DNA of 64,000 nucleotides from G963674685 sp963674685 (GTDB taxonomy: Bacteria > Lernaellota > Lernaellaia > JACKCT01), in NCBI GenBank assembly GCA_963674685.2, contig CAXXWT010000003.1:620001-684000 (forward strand), written 5' to 3'. The notes under the pieces were generated by a model. It worked only from the letters and a program-made list of their open reading frames with translations. It searched no databases and had not been told where the DNA came from. Positions 28,272 through 37,126 of this stretch are shown in pieces (within the stretch, counting starts at the first letter, position 1; each line of letters begins with the position of its first letter). The translations under genes and the position numbers were made by a program.

Positions 28272-29567
28272 ATGAGTCGATTGAGTTTCAGCATTGCGTG
28301 GATAGCGGTTTTGGCATTGTTTCTCAGCGCGTCCTTCGTGGCCTGCGGCGATGATGACGACGACAACAACGATGCGGATGTCGATGACGATACGGCTTCG
28401 CCTGCCGACGATGATGTTGACGACGACGTGGATGACGACGTCAACGACGACAGCGATGATGATGTCGACGATGATGTGAATGACGATGTCGACGACGACG
28501 CGGATGACGATACGACGATCCTCGACTGCCCGGCGGTTATTGCGAGGCAGCCCTATCTTCAGAACGTCACGCAAACGAGCATAAACGTCTTATGGCAAAC
28601 CGACGAAGAGGCCGACGCCCTGGTCGAATGGGGCCAAACCGAGGAGCTTGGGCAATACGTCAACAATGACGAAATGAAAATACGCCACGATTTACAGATC
28701 GACGGCCTGGAGCCCGGCGCGCGCTACTATTACCGCGTGCGTTCGTGCCTGGATGTGACGGACATCGCTTCTTTTCAGACGGCGCCGGATGACGATTCGC
28801 CGTTTAACTTCGTCGCTTTCGGCGATAATCAGAGCGGGTATGAAATCTTCGCGCAGATTGCCCCGATGATGGTCGCCGAGCATCCGCATCTGGCGATTTC
28901 CGTGGGCGACACCGTCGATGACGGCTGGCAAAAAGAGGATTGGGACCAGCAGCTTTTCGGTCCGGCGCAGGACCTCTGGCGTGAAACGCCTTTGTACATT
29001 GCGACGGGAAATCACGAAGGTCTGGCGCCGTATTTGTTTTCCGATTTTCATTTTCCCTGCAATGACCGGGAATACTACTATTTCGTTTACGGCAACGTCT
29101 TTTTCCTGGCGCTGGCGCTGGACACGATTCACATTACGCTTCCCGCCACCCCGCAATATCGGTTCATGGTGGATGCCCTGTCTTCGGATGAGGCGCAAAA
29201 CGCCGATTTCCGCGTCGTGTTTTTTCACACGCCGCCCTGGACGGAAGGCTGGGTCGGTTACGACGGCGAGTGGATGGTGCGAACCTTTATCGTTCCGGTC
29301 ATGGAGCAATACGGCGTGGATGTCTATATGAACGGCCACACGCATGACTACGAGCGGGGCTTGCGCAACGGCGTCACCAATTACATCATCGGCGGCGCGG
29401 GAGGAGGCCTGGATTCCTGGGCCCGGGACGTCGAGCACATCACCGAGTACTACGCGGTGCATCATTACCTGAGCGTGAAAGTTGACGGCCCGACCATGAC
29501 GCTGGACGCCGTAGGTCTCGACGGAGAAATCTTCGATACCTGGCAAATCACACGCAATGGCGATTGA
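28272..29567 (+). CDS. Asp-rich lipoprotein, purple-acid-phosphatase-like
   Basis: I start at the ATG at 28272 (GGGAGG site), giving a signal peptide and an FVAC lipobox; the frame is open much further upstream but without a signal. A long Asp/Val/Asn-rich tract follows, to about residue 80. Then comes a fibronectin-like domain (PYLQNVTQTSINVLWQT) and a metallophosphatase domain with all metal motifs: GDN at 184, GDTVDDG, GNHE at 246, an FFHTPPW His and GHTH at 355. This order is that of purple acid phosphatases. It should be a two-metal phosphoesterase displayed on the cell surface. The stop at 29567 is 72 bases before the ModE-like gene. Confidence 0.85.
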   Translation: MSRLSFSIAWIAVLALFLSASFVACGDDDDDNNDADVDDDTASPADDDVDDDVDDDVNDDSDDDVDDDVNDDVDDDADDDTTILDCPAVIARQPYLQNVTQTSINVLWQTDEEADALVEWGQTEELGQYVNNDEMKIRHDLQIDGLEPGARYYYRVRSCLDVTDIASFQTAPDDDSPFNFVAFGDNQSGYEIFAQIAPMMVAEHPHLAISVGDTVDDGWQKEDWDQQLFGPAQDLWRETPLYIATGNHEGLAPYLFSDFHFPCNDREYYYFVYGNVFFLALALDTIHITLPATPQYRFMVDALSSDEAQNADFRVVFFHTPPWTEGWVGYDGEWMVRTFIVPVMEQYGVDVYMNGHTHDYERGLRNGVTNYIIGGAGGGLDSWARDVEHITEYYAVHHYLSVKVDGPTMTLDAVGLDGEIFDTWQITRNGD

Positions 29568-29639
29568 AAACTTATTCTTATCCGTCAAAAATACTTGAGC
29601 AAAAGTGATCAGTTGAAAATCAACGACTTCGGGGAATAG

Positions 29640-30068
29640 ATGCGACGAAAGAAAGACACGCAAACGGTAAAAGATCCGAATTTACGGCTTTGCGCCAGGA
29701 TGTGGCTGAACTTAAACGGAAAGCCGTTTTTGGGAGCCGGGAAAATCAAGCTGCTCAAAGCCGTGGAGGAAACGGGATCGATCAGCGCCGCCTCGCGCCG
29801 GCTGCGTTTATCTTATCGCACCGCGTGGAACCGCATCGACGCGATGAATAACCTTGCGGGGGCGCCGCTGGTGACCACGAACACCGGCGGCGAAAAAGGA
29901 GGCGGCGCGCAATTGACCGACCTCGGCCGCGGCGCTATCGAATCATACGCTACGCTGGAAAAAGAACTGGAGAAATTCCGGCGTAAAGTCCAGAAGTCCG
30001 TGCTGAAAAATTTCCAAGATATTCCCGCGCTGGACGATTCCGACTCGAAGGACGATGAATCGAAATAA
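29640..30068 (+). CDS. ModE-like DNA-binding protein without sensor domain
   Basis: The 142-residue product carries a LysR-type winged helix as in ModE: LRLCARMWLNLNGKPFLGAGKIKLLKAVEETGSISAASRRL (in shorter form) then SYRTAWNRID, GGEKGGGAQLT and a helical tail. The molybdate-binding TOBE domains of ModE are absent, as in stand-alone ModE-type regulators. A charged Asp/Ser/Lys tail follows. It is convergent with the TonB receptor gene and next to an ECF-type uptake locus, so it may control uptake of molybdate, tungstate or another metal, but this is inferred from position. A GGGGAA site precedes the ATG. Confidence 0.8.
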   Translation: MRRKKDTQTVKDPNLRLCARMWLNLNGKPFLGAGKIKLLKAVEETGSISAASRRLRLSYRTAWNRIDAMNNLAGAPLVTTNTGGEKGGGAQLTDLGRGAIESYATLEKELEKFRRKVQKSVLKNFQDIPALDDSDSKDDESK

Positions 30069-30159
30069 AAATTCCGAACGAGTTATCGTGAACTGATAAT
30101 CATCAAACAGCGTCAACGTATTTTCCCGAATTGGGAGGCCGCCAAATCCCGTCAAAGAT

Positions 30160-30240
30160 GCCGGTCAATAGTGAAGGGCTTTAGCCCTGGAAAATAAGGT
30201 CTTTTCATTTTCAATGAACCCCGTTAAGGGGTGCAGGAAA
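30160..30240 (+). repeat. REP-like repeat, third copy
   Basis: GTCAATAGTGAAGGGCTTTA and the following AGCCCTGG match the core repeats near 12436 and 12602. As in the left copy there, an ACCCC...GGGGT hairpin ending in GCAGGAA follows about 40 bases on. It lies between the convergent ModE-like and TonB-receptor genes and may also act as a transcription barrier. Confidence 0.65.
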
Positions 30241-30244
30241 TTCG

Positions 30245-32284
30245 TTATGGAAAGCGCACGCGTATCCCGGCGCGGTACGTGCGTCCGGGATCGGGGAATC
30301 CATACTGCGTTTCGTAAAGAGAATCGAGGATATTCTCCGCTTTGATCCAGATTTCAAGCTCCGGGACCGGAGTAAATTCCAAAACGGCGTCCCAGCGATA
30401 ATAGGCGGGCAGCGTATCCCATATAAGCAAATCCGGGTCCTCGTACTTGCGCTCGCCGACGTATTCCAGAAAGTTGGAAAGTGACAAGATTTCAATCGGC
30501 ATTAAGGTCAGTTCGCCCGTGGCTTTATGCTCGGGTTTGTTTTCCACGTCGCCCGTGTCGCCGTTTTCCTCGATGCGCCGGGCGTATAAATATGCGTAGC
30601 CGCCGCGAAGGCTGATCCAATCCCAGGGCTTCATGCCGACATTCGCGTCGACGCCCGCAAGCCGGGCACGGTCCGTGTTTTCCATGCGCCGGTTTCCCTC
30701 GCCCAGATTTTTGTACTCGATCAAATCCTGAACCTGCGCGGCCCATGCCGCAACCTCGATTGAATATCGTTGTAGCAAGTTCCCGTTGACGGCCAGTTGC
30801 CCGTGCCACGCGGTTTCCGGCTGCAAATCCGGATTGGGAAGAATCCTTGAGCCGGATTCGGCGAAGCGTTCGTGCAGCGTGGGGAAACGGCTTCGGCGGG
30901 CGCCGGTCAATGAAAGACTCAAAACCTGTACGGGAAAATAGCGCAATGAAAGCAGGGGGCCGAAAGCCGTCGTCGTTTTTCCGTCATAATCCGACGGCTG
31001 CTCCAAAGGCGTTTCGATGTCGTTTTGCACTCCGGCGGTTATGGAGAGTTTCCTGAAAGGGTACGCCTCGATCTCGGGGGCGATGGTGAAAAGACCGCGT
31101 GAGTTGATCTCCCAGTCCTCGTGTTTGTCCGGCTGCTGCCCGTGGCGGTCGTATTGCCCCTGAAGCCACAATCGCAAGCGCGTGTCGCCGCCGGGAAGCG
31201 GCCACAGGCGGCCTCCCATGCGCGCGCGCGATCCCGCGATAAAATCCCGGTAGGTGGATTTGTAGGAATCTACGTGATCCTGCGAAAAGTAATCGAGGTC
31301 GTCATAGGCCTTGAGCGTGTTTTCGAAAAAGCGCCCGTACGCGGCGACGTCGGCGTGAAAACGCTTTTTATGGATTTCCAGACCGAGTGATGCGCCGACG
31401 GCCCGCCAGGGATCGAAGCGCCAGAGTTTGGGGACGCTTTCTTCCGTCGACGGCGGCGCGCCTTTTTGCCCGTCGATATAAAACAATGAGGTTTTCAAGT
31501 TGCGGCCGCCGCCCAGTTCAATGGCGGTGTTGGCAAGCGCAAATCCTGTGCGGCGGTCGCTGTTCGTGCGCGTGTCGTTGTGGGTCTCGTTTGTTGTCGG
31601 GCTGAATGATTCGGGGAGCGAAAAGCCTTCGGATGTAGTTATTCCGCCCGCCGCCAGGGCGCCGACGCTGTTTTTCTTGAATGAGACAACAGCGCGTTCG
31701 CTGAAAGTCTTCGGCGTGCCGGCTTCCAGGGCCGCTTGAACGAAAGGGTCTGTTCCGGGCCTGCGTGTGACGATATTCACCGCGCCGCCGAGTCCGTTGG
31801 GGCCGTATAGAATCGAGGCGGGGCCGGGGGCGACGGTGATGTGATCGATCATTTCCGCCGGGATCATGCGCAGGTCCATCTGCCCGTCGGCGGGAATGTA
31901 GGCGGGAAGACCGTCGATCAAAACGACGGTCTGGCGCTGATCGAAACCGCGCAGTGAAAAAATCCGTTCACCGCGGGAGCCGGTGTCGGCATATACGGAC
32001 GGAAGCGTTTCCAGAACATCGACGGCGTCAGCGGATTTGCGCTTTTCGATGTCCTGCCGGGGCAATTCCTTCACACCGGGATTCGGTGCAACGGATCTGA
32101 CGACGACTTCTTCGAGATCGGGAACGGAGTCAGTTTCGTCGCCGGCGTTTTCAGCGGAGTTTTCGGTTTCTTCCGGCGGCGCGTCTGCTTGCTCATCGGC
32201 AAATGACCGGGTCGGCGTAGCGATAATCAAAAAGATAAACATAACAAGAACAAAAGATGATTGATGAGCGTGCTTTCTTTTCAT
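30245..32284 (-). CDS. TonB-dependent outer-membrane receptor
   Basis: I start at the ATG at 32284, giving a signal peptide ending RSFA/DEQ; an earlier in-frame start at 32386 would overlap the preceding lipoprotein gene. The 679-residue receptor has an acidic linker, a TonB-box-like region, a plug domain (DAVDVLETLPSVYADTG, RGFDQRQTVVLIDGLP, GPASILYGPNGLGGAVNI) and a beta-barrel ending in a RVRFP aromatic C terminus. Such receptors import scarce large or chelated substrates. Linked to an ECF-type transporter and a ModE-like regulator, this one may serve metal-chelate or cofactor uptake. Confidence 0.9.
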   Translation of the reverse strand: MKRKHAHQSSFVLVMFIFLIIATPTRSFADEQADAPPEETENSAENAGDETDSVPDLEEVVVRSVAPNPGVKELPRQDIEKRKSADAVDVLETLPSVYADTGSRGERIFSLRGFDQRQTVVLIDGLPAYIPADGQMDLRMIPAEMIDHITVAPGPASILYGPNGLGGAVNIVTRRPGTDPFVQAALEAGTPKTFSERAVVSFKKNSVGALAAGGITTSEGFSLPESFSPTTNETHNDTRTNSDRRTGFALANTAIELGGGRNLKTSLFYIDGQKGAPPSTEESVPKLWRFDPWRAVGASLGLEIHKKRFHADVAAYGRFFENTLKAYDDLDYFSQDHVDSYKSTYRDFIAGSRARMGGRLWPLPGGDTRLRLWLQGQYDRHGQQPDKHEDWEINSRGLFTIAPEIEAYPFRKLSITAGVQNDIETPLEQPSDYDGKTTTAFGPLLSLRYFPVQVLSLSLTGARRSRFPTLHERFAESGSRILPNPDLQPETAWHGQLAVNGNLLQRYSIEVAAWAAQVQDLIEYKNLGEGNRRMENTDRARLAGVDANVGMKPWDWISLRGGYAYLYARRIEENGDTGDVENKPEHKATGELTLMPIEILSLSNFLEYVGERKYEDPDLLIWDTLPAYYRWDAVLEFTPVPELEIWIKAENILDSLYETQYGFPDPGRTYRAGIRVRFP

Positions 32285-32318
32285 GAATCGCCAATGCAAA
32301 CCGGCTTTTAAAGCGTAT

Positions 32319-33146
32319 TTATGCGTCCGAAAGAATAACGCGGGACACTTGCGTGACATGCAGGCAGCCAGGAAAGGCCAGCTCAATATCCCAGAACATG
32401 TCCGCGGAATCCACTTCGAGCCAGCCTTGCGTCAAATTCGCCGCATCCAAAGGCATAATGTCGGTGCAGTTGGTACTATCGGCGGGCATAAAGCCGTCGA
32501 TGGATGCAAAATCCACCAGCAGGTCTTCCAGATTCAAATTGGGAAAGGCGAGTTCGACCAAGTCCGCCAGATTCACGGCGCTGACGCCGTCGACATCCTC
32601 GGGATCGACGGTCAAAAGGTCTTCTTCGATAGCTTGTCCACCATATTCCACGCTGACGATTTTGCCCGTCGGTCCTCCTTCGATATCCTCGACGAAAATT
32701 TCCGCGACGCCTCGAACGCCCATGCATCCCGGATATTCCAGGTCTTCGTCCCATGAGAGATTCGCCGTGTTCACCTCGATCCAGCCGTATTCGCACATGG
32801 CGGCTTCGAGGGGAATGATGTCCAGGCAATAGGGGCTTTGCTCCGGCGAAAAACCGTCCGAAGCGGCGAAATCGACGGCCAGACTGTTGAGATTGATATC
32901 CCCGCCGAGGGCCGCGCGCAAAACGTTTGACAAAACGACGGCGTCAATCCCGCCGATTTCTTCGGATTCGAGATCGCTCAAATCCACATCGTAGGAATTG
33001 CCCTGATACGTAACCGCAACGGTTTTCGGTTCAAGAAAATCATCGTCGTCATCATCCGAAGAATCGCATGATGCAAACATCAATAATGAGAAAAGGGCCA
33101 GGCAGGTTATTGTGGAAAAAAGAAAAAAACGGGCAGGGCGGTTCAT
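32319..33146 (-). CDS. lipoprotein with two repeated domains, uptake locus
   Basis: The 275-residue product has a lipobox FASC followed by a short Asp run. The mature part is a duplication: residues about 40-150 and 155-275 share VxVxYxGxxxDxDL, VxLxxLxxxxxPNLNL-type helices, LxVDFAxxDGF and GWxEVxxAxxxWD. The LVDFASIDGF motif recalls the sulfite-oxidase-like molybdopterin fold, but without a cofactor Cys, so I treat that only as a hint. Each repeat has two or three Cys. It sits between the ECF T component and the TonB receptor, overlapping the T gene by one base, so it is probably the periplasmic or surface binding partner of that uptake system. Confidence 0.65.
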   Translation of the reverse strand: MNRPARFFLFSTITCLALFSLLMFASCDSSDDDDDDFLEPKTVAVTYQGNSYDVDLSDLESEEIGGIDAVVLSNVLRAALGGDINLNSLAVDFAASDGFSPEQSPYCLDIIPLEAAMCEYGWIEVNTANLSWDEDLEYPGCMGVRGVAEIFVEDIEGGPTGKIVSVEYGGQAIEEDLLTVDPEDVDGVSAVNLADLVELAFPNLNLEDLLVDFASIDGFMPADSTNCTDIMPLDAANLTQGWLEVDSADMFWDIELAFPGCLHVTQVSRVILSDA

Positions 33147-33847
33147 CAGGATTCCTTTTTTGAAGCGTCAAAACTGAAATTTGCGAAAGATGTATTTTCG
33201 TTCGGGATGCAAAGATTCGTGATCGGCTCCTCGCCGGGATTGCGCCTCGACAAGCTTTCCGCCGTCATCGCAGCAATGACAATGAGGTCGCGCGCCAGCA
33301 TCCCAAATCGCCGGGGCAGACGCCGCCAGCCTCCCGAGGAGAGTTTCAGAGTTTTTCCTTCGATGCCCGCTTTTTCCCGAAAGCGAGGGAGAAGCGACAG
33401 CGCCTGCGCCGTCGCGCTGCTCAATGAACCGAGACCGATTTTCTCGGCAACGACTTTCAGTTTTGACGGGACGCCGCTTTTCAGGAAAAATGCCAGGAAA
33501 GAAAGAACGCACAGACCGCGAACCGACATCCTCAAACCGACGAGGATGCCTTCGGAAGAAACGTCGAGACCGAGCAGGCGCATATCGCCCTCGCCGAGAA
33601 AAAAGCCGCTGACGACGGTGAAGAAAAGTCCCAGCAAAAGGTAACGGGGTTGAATCGCGCGCACGGCCGTTTTGGAATCGACTAAATAAAGAAGCAACCA
33701 GAAGCATCCCAAAGACAGCGAAGCCCAAGGAAGGGAATATACAAAAGCTCCGATGATTGTCGACAGCGCAAGAAGCCACAGCAAAACGTATAAGACTTTG
33801 TTGGCGCTGATCAGGCAGGATCCGTGGGTTTGCGCGGAGCGGTTCAT
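33146..33847 (-). CDS. ECF transporter T component (CbiQ-like)
   Basis: The 233-residue product has about five hydrophobic segments and a cytoplasmic Arg-rich part (SLLPRFREKAGIE, GGWRRLPRRFGML) resembling the CbiQ/EcfT helices whose Ala-Arg-Gly-like motifs contact the ATPases. EcfT joins the substrate-binding S component to two ABC ATPases in vitamin and metal uptake. It starts one base after the S-component gene ends. No ATPase gene is in the window, so the pair must borrow a shared ATPase or be encoded elsewhere. Confidence 0.65.
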   Translation of the reverse strand: MNRSAQTHGSCLISANKVLYVLLWLLALSTIIGAFVYSLPWASLSLGCFWLLLYLVDSKTAVRAIQPRYLLLGLFFTVVSGFFLGEGDMRLLGLDVSSEGILVGLRMSVRGLCVLSFLAFFLKSGVPSKLKVVAEKIGLGSLSSATAQALSLLPRFREKAGIEGKTLKLSSGGWRRLPRRFGMLARDLIVIAAMTAESLSRRNPGEEPITNLCIPNENTSFANFSFDASKKES

Positions 33848-33848
33848 T

Positions 33849-34550
33849 TCAATACCCGTTGCTCTCGCGGATTTCCGCCAGGCGCAGTTGGGCGCTATTG
33901 CCGAGAATGCGCCCGATTTCCGCGGCGGCGATTCCCGAAATCGTCAAAATCAAGGCTGGCAAGACGAGGATGATCCAGCCGTGACTGGTTTCGAAACCGA
34001 AGAATTCCGAAGCCCTTTTTAAAAGCTCCAGATATAGCTCGATCACGCGAGCCCCGAAATAAATTACATGGGAAATCAGACTTTGCGCGATGGTCCACCA
34101 AAGAGCGAGAACACCGCCGATGGCAGTCAGAATTCTGGATTCGGGCAGCGCTATGGTCGCCGCTTCAAAGCAGACCGCCTCCATGAAAATACCGATCATG
34201 GGTCCCAGAATAATGCCGCCGGGGGATATCGATTTGCATAACGCGGCCACCGCGCCGCAAGCCGCGCTCGATCCGCGATAAGGAAATATGCGGCGCTGCG
34301 CGGCGAGGATTATAACGCCTACGCACGTCAGAATCTGGCCCGTAAATGATATGCGCATCGTGTGCAGCAAACTGCCTAAACCGACTTCAGCGGCGCCCCA
34401 AAGCGCGCCGAATACGGCGGCGTAAGCCCAAAAGCGCGCCGAGGCATATACGTTTCCGGTTTGTTTTTCACCGCCGGGAAAATCCGGGATTTCGGTATGT
34501 TTCGGATGTTTATTCACTTCGCTCGAATCCGGATGAAAAATGTGGCCCAA
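33849..34550 (-). CDS. probable ECF transporter S component
   Basis: The 233-residue hydrophobic protein has about five or six membrane helices (AAVFGALWGAAEVGLGSLL, GQILTCVGVIILAAQ and others) in the size and pattern of ECF S components, and lies directly before the T component. The substrate cannot be read from the sequence. Start choice: the annotated ATG at 34550 is only about five bases from the predicted transcription start, so translation may be leaderless or begin at the in-frame GTG at 34517. The first 30 residues are charged and may not be translated. Confidence 0.55.
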   Translation of the reverse strand: MGHIFHPDSSEVNKHPKHTEIPDFPGGEKQTGNVYASARFWAYAAVFGALWGAAEVGLGSLLHTMRISFTGQILTCVGVIILAAQRRIFPYRGSSAACGAVAALCKSISPGGIILGPMIGIFMEAVCFEAATIALPESRILTAIGGVLALWWTIAQSLISHVIYFGARVIELYLELLKRASEFFGFETSHGWIILVLPALILTISGIAAAEIGRILGNSAQLRLAEIRESNGY

Positions 34551-34561
34551 CGCTTAAGCGA

Positions 34562-34590
34562 TATATATCAGAATGCATAACGCCTGTCAA
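34562..34590 (-). promoter_or_regulatory. sigma-70 promoter of the ECF/TonB uptake operon
   Basis: On the minus strand a perfect TTGACA and a TATATA element are exactly 17 bases apart, predicting transcription from about 34555 into the S-component gene. Confidence 0.7.
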
Positions 34591-34660
34591 AAAAATACAG
34601 GCTGTTTTTCCGCAGATTTTAGGAAGTTAATGATGTAAAAATAACGCGATAAAAAAAGAA

Positions 34661-34692
34661 AAACCGGACGGTAAATAACCGTCCGGTTTTTT
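34661..34692. terminator. bidirectional terminator
   Basis: AAACCGGACGGT pairs perfectly with ACCGTCCGGTTT around a five-base loop, with T runs after the stem on both strands. It ends the formate dehydrogenase operon on the minus strand. Confidence 0.88.
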
Positions 34693-34711
34693 TAGGCCTG
34701 CTTGGTGTATC

Positions 34712-36622
34712 TTAGAAGGCCTTTACCGCGTCGAACGCGCACGTATCCAGGCAGAATCCGCAATGGATGCAAAGCCCCGCGTTGATCGTGTGAGCCTTCT
34801 TCTTTTCTCCGGTGATTGCGTCGGAAGGGCACTTTTTCTTGCAAAGTCCGCAACCGGTGCAGGTTTCGGGATCGATTTCAAAGGTCAGCAGCGAGCGGCA
34901 TACCTTGGAACGGCATTTTCCTTCCCCAATATGCTCGATGTATTCGTGTTTGAACCAACGGAGCGTGGAAAGGACCGGATTCGGGGCCGTCTGGCCGAGG
35001 GCGCACAGCGATGCGACGCCCGTAACCTTGGCCTGCTTCTCCAGCTTTCCCATCACCATGTCCAGATCGGCGGCTTTGTATTCGCCGGCGCAGATTTTCT
35101 CCAGGATTTGCAGCATGCGTTTGGTGCCGATGCGGCACGGCACGCATTTGCCGCAGCTTTCGCGCTGTATGAAGTCCATGAAGAATTTGGCCACGTCCAC
35201 CATGCAGTTGTCTTCGTCCATGACCACCATGCCGCCGGAGCCCATCATGGCGCCCACGGTTTTGAGAGACTCGTAATCGATTTCGATGTCGAGTTTCTCT
35301 TCCGGGACGCAGCCGCCGGAAGGACCGCCGATCTGCACGCCCTTGATCTTTCGATCATTGGGAATTCCGCCGCCGATGTCGAAGATGATTTGGCGAAGAG
35401 AGGTTCCCATGGCGACTTCGACCAGGCCGGTCAGGCGAATCTTGCCGGAAAGAGCAAACACCTTGGTGCCCTTGGATGTCTCGGTTCCGACGGACGCAAA
35501 CCAGCCGGCGCCCCGCTCGATGATGCTCGGCAGGTTGGCCAGGGTTTCCACATTGTTTATGATGGTCGGTTTGCCGAAAGCGCCGGACTGCGCGGGGAAG
35601 GGCGGTCTCGGTCTCGGTTCGCCGCGCTTGCCTTCGATGGAGTGGAGCAGAGCCGTTTCCTCGCCGCAGACAAAGGCGCCGGCGCCTTTTTTGATGACAA
35701 TCTTAAGGCTGAAATCAGAGCCGAGGATGTTGTCGCCCAAAAGATTGCGCTTTTTGCATTCGTCGATGGCGATTACGAGGCGCTCGATCGCCAGGGGATA
35801 TTCGGCGCGGATGTAGATGTAGGCCTTGTCGGCGCCGATGGCGTGGGATGCGATGATCATACCCTCGAGCAGGCGATGGGGATCGCCTTCGATGACCGCG
35901 CGGTCCATGTACGCGCCGGGATCGCCTTCGTCGGCGTTGCAGACCAGGTATTTCTGATCGGACTGCGTCTTGTTGGCCAGTTTCCATTTCACTCCCGCGG
36001 GGAATCCGCCGCCGCCGCGTCCGCGAAGGCCGCTTTTCTCCACTTCTTCGCACAAATCTTCCCGACTCATCGCAAGGGCCTTGGCCGCGGCCTGGTATCC
36101 GCCGTGCGCGATGTATTCTTCGATGCTCGTCGGATCGATGACGCCGCAGTTGGCCAAAACAAAGCGCGTCTGGGTTTTGAAAAAGGGCAGTTCATCCAGA
36201 TAGGGCGCGCCTTCCCAGGCGCTTTGATCGCCCGTGGGGCGGAACTGACCGAAAATGTGATCTTGTTCCTCGGGGAGCTTGCCGGCAAGAACGGGCTCCA
36301 ATAAGGAAGCCACCTTGTCTTCCGTCACCTGTTTCAAGGACAGTCTGCTTTTGCCGGGCAATTGCACGTCCAGCAGAGGTTCGATCACGCACAGGCCGAT
36401 GCAGCCCACTCTGACGATGTCCGCATCGATCTTGTTGGTTTCAAGGTACTCCTTTGCGGCCCGGATCGTCGCGTTGGCTCCGGCGCCGAGGCCGCAAGTG
36501 CCCGCGCCGACCAGCAGTACCGGCTTATCAAGGGATTCGCGCTTGAGAAGGGCCATTCGCCGATTTGCCTCTTCAGCGCTGACGTCGCTATCGAATAAGT
36601 TAATCGTCGAAATATCACTCAT
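34712..36622 (-). CDS. NuoF-like NADH-binding subunit of formate dehydrogenase
   Basis: The 636-residue product has an N-terminal thioredoxin-like [2Fe-2S] domain (CGLGAGAN, then CIGLC), a NuoF core with the FMN/NADH glycine loop SGLRGRGGGGFPAG and a [4Fe-4S] site ESCGKCVPCRIGTKRM, and a C-terminal 2[4Fe-4S] ferredoxin domain (CTGCGLCKKKCPSDAI and CIHCGFCLDTCAFDA). This layout is that of HydB/HndC subunits in electron-bifurcating enzymes. It transfers electrons between NAD(H) and the formate dehydrogenase catalytic subunit. Its start overlaps the NuoE-like gene by four bases. Bifurcation with ferredoxin is possible but not proven by sequence. Confidence 0.9.
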   Translation of the reverse strand: MSDISTINLFDSDVSAEEANRRMALLKRESLDKPVLLVGAGTCGLGAGANATIRAAKEYLETNKIDADIVRVGCIGLCVIEPLLDVQLPGKSRLSLKQVTEDKVASLLEPVLAGKLPEEQDHIFGQFRPTGDQSAWEGAPYLDELPFFKTQTRFVLANCGVIDPTSIEEYIAHGGYQAAAKALAMSREDLCEEVEKSGLRGRGGGGFPAGVKWKLANKTQSDQKYLVCNADEGDPGAYMDRAVIEGDPHRLLEGMIIASHAIGADKAYIYIRAEYPLAIERLVIAIDECKKRNLLGDNILGSDFSLKIVIKKGAGAFVCGEETALLHSIEGKRGEPRPRPPFPAQSGAFGKPTIINNVETLANLPSIIERGAGWFASVGTETSKGTKVFALSGKIRLTGLVEVAMGTSLRQIIFDIGGGIPNDRKIKGVQIGGPSGGCVPEEKLDIEIDYESLKTVGAMMGSGGMVVMDEDNCMVDVAKFFMDFIQRESCGKCVPCRIGTKRMLQILEKICAGEYKAADLDMVMGKLEKQAKVTGVASLCALGQTAPNPVLSTLRWFKHEYIEHIGEGKCRSKVCRSLLTFEIDPETCTGCGLCKKKCPSDAITGEKKKAHTINAGLCIHCGFCLDTCAFDAVKAF

Positions 36623-37083
36623 GATTTTGCCCTTTTCCTGTACTTGTTAATGAGTTTCCTGGCCTTGGAGGGCGTCATGGCCGCATAAGTCTCATCGCCG
36701 ATGAGAATGACCGGCGCCAAACCGCATGCTCCGATGCAGGCGACAATCTCAATGCTGAACAAGCCGTCTTCCGTCGTCTGCCCGGGCTCGATCTCAAGCT
36801 CGGTTTTCAGGGCTTCGAGGATCGTCGACGAACCCTTGACGTGACACGCGGTCCCCCGGCAAATCGTGATCGGATATTTGCCCAAGGGATGAAAGCGAAA
36901 CTGGTTGTAAAAGGTCGCCACGCCGTATACGGCGCTTGTGGAAATACCCAGGTGTTCGCCGATTTGAGCCAAACTATCGGGTGATAGAAAACCCTGGTCT
37001 TCCTGCACGTCCTGTAAAATCGGAATCAGGCTGTCCGGACCGGCATCCGAAAAGCGGCTGAGTACATTTTCTATTCCGTCCAT
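36619..37083 (-). CDS. NuoE-like [2Fe-2S] subunit of formate dehydrogenase
   Basis: The 154-residue product matches NuoE/HydC: helical N-terminal part with LGISTSAVYGVATFYNQF, then the thioredoxin-like [2Fe-2S] domain with ICRGTACHVKG and CIGACGLAP supplying the four Cys. It pairs with the NuoF-like subunit, to which it is translationally coupled. It lies 43 bases after the formate dehydrogenase catalytic gene. A very similar protein is encoded at 55174 in the hydrogenase operon. Confidence 0.9.
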   Translation of the reverse strand: MDGIENVLSRFSDAGPDSLIPILQDVQEDQGFLSPDSLAQIGEHLGISTSAVYGVATFYNQFRFHPLGKYPITICRGTACHVKGSSTILEALKTELEIEPGQTTEDGLFSIEIVACIGACGLAPVILIGDETYAAMTPSKARKLINKYRKRAKS

Positions 37084-37126
37084 GATATTTACCTCATATG
37101 ATCCTTATTGGTTTTTCAAAGAACGG

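Noticed and set aside
34763..36304. Long plus-strand frame opposite the NuoF-like gene
   Set aside because: Antisense shadow of a strongly conserved gene; no family features and no ribosome site.
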